Assembly (NCBI GenBank): GCA_037013495.1
Contig: CM072812.1
Coordinates: 70,005,340 to 70,069,339 of the forward strand
Direction: 5' to 3'
Source: Hippophae tibetana
Taxonomy: Eukaryota; Streptophyta; Magnoliopsida; Rosales; Elaeagnaceae
DNA length: 64,000 nt
Translations under genes and position numbers: made by a program
Notes under the pieces: generated by a model
The model's database searches: none
Seen by the model: only the letters and a program-made list of their open reading frames with translations
Told to the model about the DNA's origin: nothing
In this document: one piece after another, positions 52,225-63,989 of the stretch
Position numbering within the stretch: position 1 is the stretch's first letter
Layout: each line of letters begins with the position of its first letter

Positions 52225-53191
52225 TGGAATTATCATCCCTCATTTAGGTCTCGATTTGCCTATTTGAGTTATAAGAACAATTAATTTTTGTGCAATTTTT
52301 CTTACATATGGAATTCTTACAAGCAATATCAAGTATGTGTTTATAGATAAATGGAAATACATTTTCCTTCGAGGGGTTATTTCTACTATCTTGCAAGAAC
52401 TACATCATTATTTTCAAGATTTTAGGGTTATAATATTTATTCATATCACATTTTTATTCTCATTTTTTTTAATAAGAAGCAGATCTAAGTATATATGTAG
52501 TTTCGCTGCTTTTTTCTTAAGATTTAGTCCTTAACTTTTAATTTTAACAAAATCAATCTACTTTAAAAAATTAAACGAACTTTAACATTAATATCACCAA
52601 GATATTCTCTCAAATCCTAATTGAATTAATCATCTACACCTCCATTATTAGCAGTGGGAAGTCCTTATCCTCTTCAGATATAAAACTTGGAATTTTTGGA
52701 GTTTTGGAAAGTTATCTGAACATTTACTTTTCTACTATGTCATGACTTATGTGATATTTAATGTGATAACCAAGTTACTTGAAATAGGAAAGTTATGAGT
52801 TTACTGCTAGAACATTATGGGAACCCCCGTATAGGTAGTAGTTACGAAAAGAAAAAGAAATCATCTCTTTTTCCCTTGGAAATCAAGTAATCCAAAATCC
52901 ATAAATGTTTATATCCTTAACTTAGTAATTAAGAATTTTAAAGGAGAAAGAAACTTATATGCCTTATTGGATAGGAGGTTTGGCCTTATATATACGTGAA
53001 TGATGTCCTCCTACTATATGCATAGCCTCTCACCTTGATTAAACCAGCTTTAGTAAACCTTTTCAAAACTTCTTTGTATTTTGTAAGATTACTTCATTTT
53101 TCAATCAAAAAGAAAAAAATGACAATAGTTTGCTGCTGTTGCTGTTGCTTATTCTCCTCTTTCTTTTCCTGTCGGTCTTAGAAAACCTAAT
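52225..53191 (+). promoter_or_regulatory. Upstream region of the TIR fragment
   Basis: AT-rich with no gene. TATATATA at 52987-52994 could be a TATA box about 200 bp before the TIR start. An ATG at 53119 opens a Cys-rich frame that stops before the TIR domain, so it is not the working start. Confidence 0.4.
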
Positions 53192-53626
53192 ATGAAATAT
53201 GATATCTTTTTAAGTTTCAAAGGCGTAGATACTCGAACCACATGTACAAGTCATCTTGATGCGGGTTTAGATAAGAGGGGAATAGCAACTTTTCGAGATG
53301 ATAAAGAACTTGAGACTGGGGATGAAATTTCTTCGGCTCTAATGCAGGCCATGCATAGAAGATTCTAGAATCGCAGTGATTGTTTTTTCCGAAAACTATG
53401 CTTCTTCAGCAGGGTGTTTGAATGAACTCCTACAGATATTGAGGTGCAAGGAAACAAATAATACATATGTTATACCTGTTTTCTACCGCGTACGGTGGCA
53501 AAAGGGGACTTATGAATCGGCTTTTCATAAACACAATCAACGTTATAATGCCGAGTTGGTGAATTCTTGGAGATCTGCTTTGCGAAATGTATCTAACATT
53601 TCTGGGCATGGTTCTGCTAAGCATCC
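53192..53626 (+). pseudogene. TIR domain of a TIR-NLR resistance gene (first exon, frameshifted)
   Basis: TIR domains of plant NLRs act as NAD-cleaving or signalling modules in immunity. The frame opens MKYDIFLSFKGVDTR, the alpha-A/beta-A signature. It continues through SHLDAGLDKRGIATFRDD and ETGDEISSAL, then meets a one-base shift near 53354-53358 and a stop at 53366. The next frame resumes with VIVFSENYASSAGCLNELLQ, VIPVFYRV and LVNSWRSALRNVSNISG. So the whole TIR exon is present in two frames. It ends at a good splice donor (CATCC|GTAAGT, 53627). The conserved catalytic-region Glu is seen in LNELLQ; the usual CLDEL motif reads CLNEL. No NB-ARC or LRR exon follows: Copia-6 begins at 53739 and nothing NLR-like appears up to 64000. 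Pseudogene or 5' remnant. Confidence 0.9.
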
Positions 53627-53675
53627 GTAAGTATCATTTTAGTTGTTTATTGTTCTGCTAAGCATCCGTAAGTAT
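53611..53675 (+). repeat. Duplicated exon end and splice donor
   Basis: A 24-base block (GTTCTGCTAAGCATCC plus GTAAGTAT) occurs at 53611-53634 and again, identical, at 53652-53675. This gives the TIR exon two possible donors 41 bases apart. Confidence 0.95.
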
Positions 53676-53738
53676 TAATTGACCCGATTATAATTAACTA
53701 GCATGCAAGGTGTACATCTTTGATTACAATAGTATACG

Positions 53739-54115
53739 TGTAGTAGATTTTTATAAAGCTCCTTAATTTAAGGAGTAAAATATGGAGCAAAAGAAGGAAC
53801 TTAATTCAAGAAACCATTAATTTAAAGAGTAAATTTTTCTATATATAGATGTGTAATTGTAATGAATTAATCAAATGTTTATTCCAAATGAGAGAAAAAC
53901 TTTTATGAGAGAAAATTGAGAATAATTTTCTTGAGTGTAATTGGGTTATAAGTTGTGAGTTGTGAGTATTATAAACACCTCGTATAATTTTTCCCCTTTT
54001 AGTAAAAAGATCTACATAAATCTGGTCAAACTCTGTTATCAAATTTGTGTGTTATTTTTTCTATTTTGCTCTCTCAGAAATCTGGCTTATCGGGAATTTA
54101 CGTAATTTCCCAACA
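53739..54115 (+). repeat. Copia-6 5' LTR
   Basis: Begins TGTAGTAGATTTTTATAAAG, a mutated form of the other LTR's TGTTGGAGATTGCTATAAAG, and ends ATTTCCCAACA. It is about 84 bp shorter through several deletions. A primer site (CCGGTATCAAACAAAG) starts at 54117. Confidence 0.88.
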
Positions 54116-54129
54116 ACCGGTATCAAACA

Positions 54130-57100
54130 AAGTGCACTTGATGAGGCGTTTGTTCAATTTGTGGATGACGGAAGGCTCATCGGTAGCTTAACATCTCAAT
54201 GAACTCAACACAGTCACAACTCAGTTGAGTTCAGTGAAAATTGAATTCGATGAAGTACGAGCATTGATACTTTTGTCTTCTTTACTAGAAAGCTAGAATG
54301 CTACTGTCACGGCTGTGAGTAGCTCGTCAGGAAGCAATAAGTTGAAATTTGACGATTTTCGTGATCTGGTTCTCAGTGAAGAGATCCGACGTAGAGATTC
54401 AGGTGAATCATTAAATTCTTTAGTTTTGCATACAAAATCAAGAGGAAGAAATTCAACCAGAGGGAATGGACGTGGCAGAATAGACTACCGACGTAGATCA
54501 AAGGACAAGTGGTCCAAATCTAGGAATCCTAATAATTCCCATAGCTCGAAGACTATCGAGTGTTAGAATTGTGGAAGAAGCGGGCACTACAAAAATCAGT
54601 GCAAGAGTGCACCGACGGACAAACAAGTGAAGGCAGAGGGAAATGTTACTTCCATCTCAGGAGGAGATGATGCATTGATATGCTCTTTGAAGAGTAAGGA
54701 AGATTCTTGGGTGTTAAACTCTGGAGTATCGTTTCATGCTACTTCATAGCAATGAAACAAGTGGCACTCTTTATATGTCAGCAGGAGAACGTTGTTCGAT
54801 CGCAATTGTAGCAAGCAATGAAACACCAAATTTGTGGTACCAGATACTAGGCCACATGAGTGAAAAGGGGATGAAGATTATGCACTCAAAGGGAAAACTT
54901 CTAGGTCTATAGTTTACAGAGATAGACATGTGCAAATATTGCATACTTGGAAAGAAAAATAGAGTCAACTTTCAAACAAGTGGTAGAACCCCAAAGAAGG
55001 AAAGGCTAGAGCTTATCTACTCTGATGTTTGGGGACCAACGACCATCTCATCCATTGGTGGGAAACACTACTTCGTGACTTTCATCGATGATCAGTCTCG
55101 GAAGGTATGAGTTTCCTTTCTAAAGCATAAGTCTAAAGTATTTGAGGCTTTTAGAAGATGGAAAGCTATGGTGGAAAATGAGATGGCTTTGAAGATCAAA
55201 AAGCTCAGAACCGATAATGGTGGTGAATATGAAGACACCAAATTCAAAAATTTCTACTATAAGCACGGGATCAGAATGGAAAGAACTATGCCAGGCATGC
55301 CTCAACACAATGGTGTAGCTGAGCGTATGAACCGAACGTTGACAAAAAGAGCCAGAAGCATTCGTATATAGTCAGGTCTACCGAAGCAATTCTGGGAGAA
55401 GCAGTAAACACATAAGCTTACTTGATCAATAGAGGCCCATCTGTTCCATTGGAGCACAGAATACCAGAGGAAGTATGGAGTAGGAAAGAGGTAAAACTAT
55501 CACATCTAAAAGTTTTCTGTTGTATAGCATTTATGCATATTAGTGATCAAGGTAGGAATAAGATTGATCCTAAATCTAAGAAATGCACCTTCATCGGCTA
55601 TGGTGAGGATGAGTTTGGATATCGCATTTGGAATGACGAAAACAAGAAAGTGATTCGTAGTAGAGATGTGATTTTCAATAAAGAAGTGATGTATAAGGAC
55701 ATGCATAAAACAAACACCAATGACTCAAAGCAGAATGAGTCAGTATTTGTAGATGCAGATGATGTCCCAAATAGTTCCATGAAGGAACCAATTGTAGTAA
55801 GTCCTCATCCAAAGGAACTCGTTGGACATAATAGTGTGCAGCAGTCCAACACACCGCAGCCTCCTACTCCAACTCTTATAGTGAGAAGGTCTTCTCGACC
55901 TCAAGTGCCTAACAGGAGATACATGAACTATATGTTGCTTACTGATGGAGGGGAGCCTGAATACTATGATGAAGCTTGTCAGACTCGAGATTCCAACAAG
56001 TGGGAACTTGCCATGAAAGAAGAAATGAAATCTCTCATCTCCAACCAGACATGGGAACTAGCTGAGTTACCTATGGGAAAGAAGGCACTTCACAAAAAAT
56101 GGGTGTACCGGGTGAAAGAGAAGCATGATGGTTCCAAGAGATACAAAGCCCCTAGTTTTCAAAGGGTTTCAACAGAAGAAAGGAGTTGACTACACTAACA
56201 TTTTCGCTCCAGTTGTGAAGCTCAATACTATCAGATCAGTGTTGAGTATTGTAACCATTGAAGATCTTCATCTTGAACAGTTGGATGTGAAGGCTGCATT
56301 CCTTCATGGAGATTTAGATGAAGAGATATATATGTACCAGCCAGAAGGCTTCTCAGAAAGAGAGAAGAAGAACATGATGTGTAGACTTAAAAAGAGTTTG
56401 TATGGCTTGAAACAAGCCTCGTGACAATGGTACAAAAAGTTTGACAGCGTCATGCACAAGGAAGGTTTCCATAAGCGCAATGTTGACCATTGTTGCTACT
56501 TCAAGAGATATAGGTCCACTTATATCATTTTACTACTTTATATTGATGATATGTTAGTAGCAGGTTCAGATATGGATGATATTAGAAGATTGAAGCAGTA
56601 ATTGTCAAAGGAGTTTGACATAAAAGACTTAGGTCCAGCAAAGAAGATTCTTGGAATGCAAATCACAAGAAATAAAAAGAAAGGATCCTTGCAGTTATCT
56701 CAGGCAGAGTACATCAATCGTGTTTTGTAGAGATTCAACATGGGCAATGCCAAACCAGTTAGCACACCCTTGGCCAGTCAATTTCACCTATCCAAGGATC
56801 AGTCCCCTCAGACAGAGGAAGAGAGAATTCATGGCTAAGGTTCCTTATGCCTCAGTCATTGGAATTCTGATGTACGCAATGGTCTGTACGAGACCAGACA
56901 TTGGCCTTGTAGTGGGAGTTGTTAGAAGATTTATGTCAAACAAAAGGAAAACTCATTGGGAATCAATCAAGTGGATTTTGAGGTATCTACGAGGTACCAC
57001 ATAAAATTTCTTGTACTTTAGTAAAGGAGAGTTAAAAGTATAAGGCTACGTAGACATAGACTTTGAAGGTGAAGTTGATCATCGAAGGAGCACCACTGGT

Positions 57101-57500
57101 TATATATTTACTGTTGGAACTACCACTATTAATTGGATGTCAAAAATACAAAAAAAAACCACTCTATCCACTATAGAGGTTGAGTATGTAGCAATGACTG
57201 AAGCTAGTAAAGAGATGACATGGCTTCAAGGTTTGTTAACTGAGCTAGGATTCAAACAAGAGAAGAATGTTTTGTATAGTGATAGTCAAAGTGCAATACA
57301 CTTGGCGAAGAATTCAGCATTTCATTCTAGAAAAAAGCATATTGGACTTCGTTATTACTTCATCAGATCTCTATTGGAAGATGATGTGTTAATACTGGAA
57401 AAGATTCAAGGAAGCAAAAATCCAGCTGATATATTAACAAAGGTGGTAATTATTAACAAACTAAAGTTGTGCTCAACTTCAGTTGGTTTGCTAGAGTAAC
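54130..57500 (+). pseudogene. Copia-6 gag-pol polyprotein (broken)
   Basis: The coding remnant begins almost at the primer site in mid-gag (HLNELNTVTTQLSSVKIEFD near 54200), so the gag N-terminus is missing. The zinc knuckle at 54559-54602 reads CxNCGRSGHYKNQC. Protease has LNSGVSFH where DSG is expected, and much of it is deleted. Integrase shows LGHMSEKG, SDVW, LRTDNGGEY and PQHNGVAERMNRT, so its acidic triad is kept. RT has HKKWVYRVK, QLDVKAAFLHGDLDEEIYM and the catalytic YIDDM (56544) with Ile for Val. RNase H at 57137-57499 shows STIEVEYVAMTEASKE and DSQSAIHLAKN. Stops are fewer than in Copia-3, but the gag loss and breaks rule out autonomy. Confidence 0.93.
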
Positions 57501-57569
57501 AAGACTAGTAAAGTTGCTGCATTGATCGAGGTGTAAAGACAAATTGAAATCAATCTTCAAGTGGGAGAT

Positions 57570-58030
57570 TGTTGGAGATTGCTATAAAGCTCCTTAAATT
57601 AAGGAGCAAAACATGGAGTAAAACAATGAGCAAAACATGGAGCAAAACAAGGAGCTTAATTCAAGGGGTAATTCAAGGAACCATTAATTTAAGGAGTAAT
57701 TCAAGGAGTGAATTTTCTTATAAATAGATGTATAATTGTAATAAATTAATCAACCAAGTGTTCATTCCAAATGAGAGAAAAGCTTAGAGAGAAAAGCTTT
57801 TGTGAGAGAAAATTGAGAGTAGTTTTCTTAGGTGTAATTGGGTTATGAGTTGTGAGTTATGAGTGTTGTAAACACCTTGTATAATTTCCTCCCTTTTAGT
57901 AAAAAGTTCTGCAGCAAGTCCAGAGACGTAAGCAAGATTGGCCGAACTCCGTTATCAATTTTTTGTGTTATTTATCTATTTTGTTTTCTCATAAATCTGG
58001 CTTATTGGAAATTTGCGTAATTTCCCAACA
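57570..58030 (+). repeat. Copia-6 3' LTR
   Basis: 461 bp, TGTTGGAGATTGC...ATTTCCCAACA, preceded by the polypurine tract AAGTGGGAGAT (57559-57569). It contains short GGAGCAAAACA-type repeats near its start. TCTTATAAATAG at about 57717-57728 is the TATA box. Confidence 0.92.
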
Positions 58031-58143
58031 ATAAGGGGTAACTCGGCTTATTCCTCTAGTTTTTTTTAAAGAAAATTATTTTTTGATTTTTGGTTAGTTT
58101 GGTTCATTAAAGTTAATTAATACTTTAGTTATGCAGTTAGTTT

Positions 58144-58664
58144 TTTTGGGCATACCGGCTACAAATAAAATAAATTCAATAGAATAAAATAATGACACCT
58201 GTAATTTAACTTGGTTTACCCTTTAATTTGGGCTAAGTCCACGGAACGAATTTCAAAAAATATTTCTTCCACTAATAAAATTAATGGGTACAAATTGAGA
58301 TAAACCCAAAATAGCGTTATACAAGTATTTCCAAAACTCATTATTTTGTCACTCCCTTTTAGAAACATATCCCAATATTTTTCTAAAATATTCTCTACCA
58401 CTCTCTTACACACACAACACTATTTTCTTCAAAGAAAATTGTTCATTTGGCTTTGCTTTGCTTCTCTTCTTTTGTTGTGTTGATGTGTTTCTCTAAGGCA
58501 AAAACATTGCCTATTTATAGGTAAAATTTCTTATCCCTTATGTGGCCATAAATTGGTCACACAACTAACCAAATTTTAGTGAAAAAAATATTAGATGCAT
58601 TTGTCAAATGTGGTTGCACCTAACATATTTATTTTCTTCCTCTTTCATGTGGGAGGGACCTATA
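58144..58664 (-). repeat. Copia-7 3' LTR
   Basis: About 521 bp. It matches 62730-63278 throughout, including GGCATACCGGCTACAAATAA versus GGCATAGTGGATACAAATAA. The outer TG is mutated to TT. Confidence 0.88.
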
Positions 58665-58699
58665 AATCTCCCCTTCCAACTACATGGAGAGCTCCACCA

Positions 58700-61600
58700 A
58701 TTCAATAGCTAAACGACAGTATTCAAAATTTTGTCTTGGAAATATTTTGTCAACATGTCTGATCCATTTTCTTCTATATGGATCTTCTCAAGTTGTAGTA
58801 GCTTCTTCTCTATTACATTCCTAATCTAGTGATATCTCACATCAATATGTTTTGATCTTGAATGAAATAGGGCATTCTTTCCAAGGTGGATAACACTCTA
58901 ACTATCACAAAATAACTGGTAATTGTCTTGTTGCAACCCAAGTTCTTTCAAGAACTTTTTCATCCACAACAACTTTTTACATGCTTTCGTTGATGCTATA
59001 AACTCTACTTCTGTAGTGGATAATGCAACACATTTTTGTAACTTTGACTACCATGACATAACTCCCCCTACAAATGTAATCAGGTAACCCGAAGTGGATT
59101 TTCTAGAATCCACATCGCTAGCCATATCTACATTTATGTATCCAACTAACACAAGTTTTTAATTTCCAAAACATAGGCATATTTTGGAAGAAACTTGAAG
59201 ATATCTGAAAATCCATTTCATTGCAACCCAATGTTCCTTTCCAGGATTTGAAAGGAATCTACTCATAATTCCAACTGCATGAGCGATATATGGCCGTGTA
59301 CAAACCATGGCATACATCAGACTTCTAACTACTGAAGCATATGGAACTTTTTCCATCTCTTCCTTCTCTTTGTTTGTAGAAGGGCTCTGCTCAGAACTTA
59401 ACTTAAAATGATTAGCAAGAGGACAACTAATCACTTTAACCTTATCTATATGAAATCTCTAAAGTATTTTCTCAATGTACTTCTCCTGTGACAACCATAT
59501 TTCTTGGTGCCTCTGTCTCTAATAATACTCATGCCAAGAATCTACTTTGTTGGCCCCAAGTCTTTCATAGAAAAAGACTTACTCAACTACTTTTTCAAGT
59601 TGTTGATTCTGGAAATATTTTGGCTAGAAATCAACATATCATCCATATAGAGCAAAATAATAATGAAATCATCATGAGAGAATTTATACAAAAAAACACA
59701 ATGGTCAGAAGTAGTCTTTTTGTAGCCTTGCTCTGCCATAATAGACTCAAAAAAATTGTACCATTATCTCGATGCATGTTTCAAGCCGTAGAGGCTTTTC
59801 TTCAATTTGCAAACATACTCTTCTTTTCCCTTTTGCTTGAAACTCTCTAGCTACTCCATGTATATCTATTCTTCCAAGTTACCATGTAAGAAGAAAATTT
59901 TGGCATCCATTTGTTCAACCTCAAAGTCAAGGCATGTTGCTAACCCCAACATAGTATGAATGGATGCCATTTTCACAACTGGTGAGAAAATTTCATCAAA
60001 GTCAACTCTTTTTCTTTGGCTAAATCCCTTGACAACCAAGCTAGTTTTTATCACAGACTGGAACTGTGTTCTTTATGCTTCACCCTAAACACTCTTTTTT
60101 TTTTCAAAGCCCTCTTCCTTTTGGGCAGCTTTATCAGCTTAAAATTTCTGTTCTTATGCAATGAATTCATCTCATCTTGCATGGTTTCAATAGATTTTTG
60201 TTTGGATTTGTCATCCATGGCTTCTTTATAACTCCCAGGTTCTCTCTTATTAGTTAAAGTTACATACTCATCTAAAGTATATGTGGTAGATGGTCATCTC
60301 AGTCTATCACTTCATCTTAGTGGAACAAGAGAAACCATAGGTGATGGTACTGGATAATTAACATCATCATCTCCCTCATCTTTAGAACCAACTTCTATGG
60401 GAGCATCATCTTTATTAAGTGGATAAACCTCTTCTTCATCACCAACTTGTCTTGGCACTAATGTTGGAGGAATTAATTCCAAATCTCATGAGTCACCATT
60501 GGAATTAGGAACATCCTTCTTCATTTTGAAAATATCTTCAATGGTCTCATCTTTAACAAATATAGCATCATGGCTCTTGAGGAGTCTCTTTATAACCAGA
60601 TCATAAAATCTATATCCAAATTGATCTTGACCATAGCCAATAAAAATACATTGTCTTTTTTTGGCATCAATTTTGGATCTCTCATCCTTAGGGATATGAA
60701 AAAAAATGCTTTGCAGCCAAACACCCCCAGATGATCATAAAAAACATCCTTTATTGACCACACTTTATTTGGAACATCCATCTTGATAGGAGTACAGGGT
60801 GAAAGATTCAACACATGTGCAACTATGAGTATTGCTTCACCCTAAAATATTTTAGGCAACTTTGTATATAATAGTAGACATCTGACTCTCTCCATTAAAT
60901 TTATGTTCATCCTCTCAGCTAAGCCATTCAACTACACTGTCTTTGGAGGTGTCATTTGATGCCGAATACCATGATTTTTATAGTAAGCATGAAATGGTCT
61001 TGTGTATTTTCTCCACCATTGTCTGTCCGGATGCACTTCAACTTCTTCCTAGTCTGTCTCTCAACTGAGGCATGAAATTATTTGAAGACATCTAGCACCT
61101 GATCCTTTGTCTTCATATGATATATCCAGGTCTTCCTTAAATGATCATCAATGAAATTCACAGAGTATAGCACCACCAAGTGACTTTGGCATTGGTCCAC
61201 ACAAATATGAATGAATCAGATCTAAAATATTATTCATTCTGTAAGGAGGGGAACTTTTAAAAGCAACTCTGTTTTTATTTTCTACTAGAAAATCAACACA
61301 TTTCTCTAAATGTACTTCATCCATCAAGGTAGTATATTTTTCCTTGCTAGACTTGTCATAGTTTTTTTACCCATGTGACTGAGTCTATTATGCCATAATT
61401 CAGCTGCACTATCTCTCTCCATGACATTTACTATATTGGTGGAGAGCTTCACTTGCATTATATACAGAGTTGTATGCTTATCACCTCTAGCCACTACTAA
61501 GGAGCCTTTTGTAAGTTTTCATTTGTCATAAATGAAGAAGCTACAATATCCTTCATTTTTAAGTTTGCGTATAGAGATCCAATTCAGGCATACATATGGA

Positions 61601-62594
61601 ATATACCTGAAATCCTTCAAAAATAGTCTGTTTCGTTCTTTGTTTCCAAGCAAACATATCCTTCAAGTGTATATGATGAGAAACAATTTCTACGCGATAT
61701 AGCGTGAATTGTAGCACCATTATCAATCACTCAACTGGTCTTGTGTGATGCAAGATTGAAAAAATCTTCATCGTAAACAATATTGAACTCGTCTATGGTA
61801 TTTGTTTGCTCATCATCACTACTATCATCTTTCTTCATTACTTTGCCTTTGTTCATTTCCTGTTCCTTCTTGAACACCTTGCAAAATTTATTGATGTGAC
61901 CTTCCTCTTACAATGATGACATTCAACATTGGAAAATTTGTTTGATTTACCTATACTCTTGCCTTTGGATTTCTATTCTCTATATCGTCTCTTTCCCCTT
62001 GACTATGTCATAAGGGCTTATGCTTCTCAATCTCTCTCTCGGTTCTGTTTCTCATATTATAACATGGCTTCTACAACAACTTCACCCTCCATTTTGTCTT
62101 TCACATAAGTAAGAGTTATTATGAGCTAATTATATGATGAAGGTAGTAATGCCAGCAACATCACAGCTTTCTCTTCATCATTGAATCTTGCTAAGTGAGA
62201 AAGCTTGATGTTTAAATTGCTAACGCGATGCATCATGCTTACATTATCTTTCTTCCTCATCTGATATAGCTCCTTCCACAAATAAAATTTATTGGCAAAG
62301 TTCTTTGACATGTACACGTTTTCTAGAGTCTCCCATATTTTTTTTGTAGTCTTGCAATTTTTTTGATTCAATATTTTGCAAGACACTATCTTAGAGATTT
62401 AGATGGATTGTACTAGTTGCAATCTCATCTATCTCCTCCCATTATTCCTTGGTGACGATTACTGCCTTCTTTTCTTTCCCCAGCAACGCCTCATGGACCT
62501 TCTATTGAATAATAATATCCTTCATCTTTCTTTTCCATAAGGAGAAATTATTATTGCCATCAAATTTCTCAATATATATTTTCTGGCTTGACAT
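58700..62594 (-). pseudogene. Copia-7 gag-pol polyprotein (broken)
   Basis: Gag starts at 62594 (MSSQKIYIEKFDGNNNFSLW), with a stop soon after and the UBN2 core in another frame at 62126-62386. A zinc-knuckle remnant is near 61880-61920. Integrase pieces lie at about 60590-61500 (VFGCKAFFFISL, 60700). RT at 59500-60054 includes LVVKGFSQRKRVDFDEIFSP and LHGNLEE. A connection and RNase H segment at 58800-59434 reads KVPYASVVRSLMYAMVCTRP and SNPGKEHWVAMKWIFRYLQ. The order is that of Tnt1-type copia. Stops and shifts are frequent. Confidence 0.92.
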
Positions 62595-62729
62595 TTTTTT
62601 TTCTCGCTATGTTTCTTTTCTACAAATAAATACGTCCTGGACTTAATCAAATCTTTTCTGATGTGGCATATCAGTCTACGCTGCAACAAAGCATATTAAG
62701 AATTTTACTAGATCGACTCTGATACCAGT

Positions 62730-63278
62730 TGTTGGGGCATAGTGGATACAAATAAAATAAATTCAACAGAGTAAAATAATGACACCGGTAATTTGACTTA
62801 GTTTACCCTTTAATTCGGGCTAAGTTCATGGGACAAACTTCGAAAAATATTTCTTCCACTAATAAAATTAATGGATACAAAGTGAGAGACAATACAACAA
62901 ATTGAGATAAACCCAAAATAATATAACATAAGTGTTTCCTAAACTCACTATTTTGTCACTCCCCTTTTAGAAAAATATCCCAATATTTTTCTAAAATATT
63001 CTCTCCCACTCTCTTACACACACAACATTATTTTCTTCAAAGGATATTGTTCTTTTGGCTTTACTTTGCTTATCTTTTTTTAGTATGTTGATATGTTTCT
63101 CTAAGGCAAAAACATTGCATATTTATAAGCAAAATTACCTATCCCTTACGTGGCCATATAGCTAACTAAATTTTAATCACAAAAATATTAGATGTATTTG
63201 TCAAATGTGATTGCACCTAACATTTGTAGTTGTACCTATATTTTTATTTTCTTACTCTTCTAAGTGGGAGGACCTACA
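62730..63278 (-). repeat. Copia-7 5' LTR
   Basis: 549 bp. On the + strand it begins TGTTGGGGCATAGTGG and ends GGACCTACA, giving TG...CA ends. It sits two bases beyond the primer site. Confidence 0.9.
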
Positions 63279-63305
63279 AGTTTAATAATTTTAAGATTGG
63301 GTCAT

Positions 63306-63450
63306 TGATTACAATAGTGTAAGGGGTCACTATTTATTTCTCTAGTTTTTTATTTAAATTATTTTTTGAATTTTGGGTCAATTTTGTTCATTATATTTTA
63401 TTCTCCTAACTGTTAGGAAAGTAGAGTTAGTTTAATAATTTTAAAGACGA
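63306..63450. repeat. Uninterrupted copy of a tandem duplication
   Basis: Matches, in order, 53721-53738, 58031-58143 and 63284-63305, that is, the DNA around Copia-6 and Copia-7 once both are removed. Shared strings are TGATTACAATAGT, AAGGGGT, CTCTAGTTTTTT and GTTAGTTTAATAATTTTAA. The period is about 150 bp. Confidence 0.85.
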
Positions 63451-63700
63451 CTTAAAAACAATAAATGAATATGTGCATGTAAGGTGTTATTTTTTTAAGA
63501 TGTCTTTATTATTATTATCCTAACGCATGGGACATGCATATGTTCACATATTGAAATAATTTGACCTTTCTTTAGTAAATTGTTCATTAAAAATCAATAT
63601 AAATTACAATAAATTTATTAAAAATAATATTAAAAATCATATTATATTAAAATTAAAAGTATAATTACATTCAAGAGTTTATTATACACTAAAAATTAAT
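63451..63700. other. AT-rich spacer
   Basis: No gene or transposon end seen. Long A/T runs. Confidence 0.5.
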
Positions 63701-63989
63701 AACACAGTATACAATAGAAATAACTTGAGCATAGTATTTATTTTTATCTATTTTGAGACTCAAAACACAGTTCGCCTACTACCTAGTACGTTGGTACCTT
63801 TGCTACGCTGGTGTGCCTGGTGTGCTGCTATGCTTGCTACACTGGTGCGCTGGTGTGCTGGTGTGCTGCTACGCTTGCTACACTGGTGTGCTAGTGCGCC
63901 TAGTGCTTGGTGTGCATGTTGTGTTGGTGCGTTGGTAACAACAGATAAAATAAGAATGAATCATAAACACAATGTATAATAGAAATAAC
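63701..63989. repeat. GC-rich minisatellite with flanking direct repeat
   Basis: 63785-63945 is built from the 10-mer GCTGGTGTGC and a longer unit of about 50-57 bp containing GCTGCTACGCTTGCTACACTGGTG. AACACAGTATACAATAGAAA at 63701 recurs, with four changes, at 63966, a 265-bp period. The array may continue past the window. Open frames across it (63725-63979) are repeat artefacts. Confidence 0.75.

Larger units (their letters stand above)
53739..58030 (+). mobile_element. Copia-6, Ty1/copia element with gag deletion
   Basis: Bounded by LTRs 53739-54115 and 57570-58030. The flanks read ATACG (left) and ATAAG (right), a 4-of-5 target duplication. The true site is supported by a paralogous empty copy at 63306 that reads GTAAG there. 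Tork/Tnt1-type gene order on the + strand. Confidence 0.92.
58144..63278 (-). mobile_element. Copia-7, complete Ty1/copia element with AGTTT target duplication
   Basis: 5135 bp on the - strand. LTRs are at 58144-58664 (3') and 62730-63278 (5'). AGTTT occurs at 58139-58143 and 63279-63283. The primer site (CTCTGATACCA on the + strand) is at 62717-62727. A polypurine tract, reversed, is at 58665-58676. The element is Tnt1-like. Confidence 0.92.

Noticed and set aside
53119-53181. ATG with a Cys-rich start just before the TIR domain
   Set aside because: It stops before the TIR and is in a different frame. The ATG at 53192 is in frame with the domain.
63725-63979. Leu/Cys/Trp-rich small protein
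   Set aside because: The composition comes from a tandem minisatellite read in two frames.
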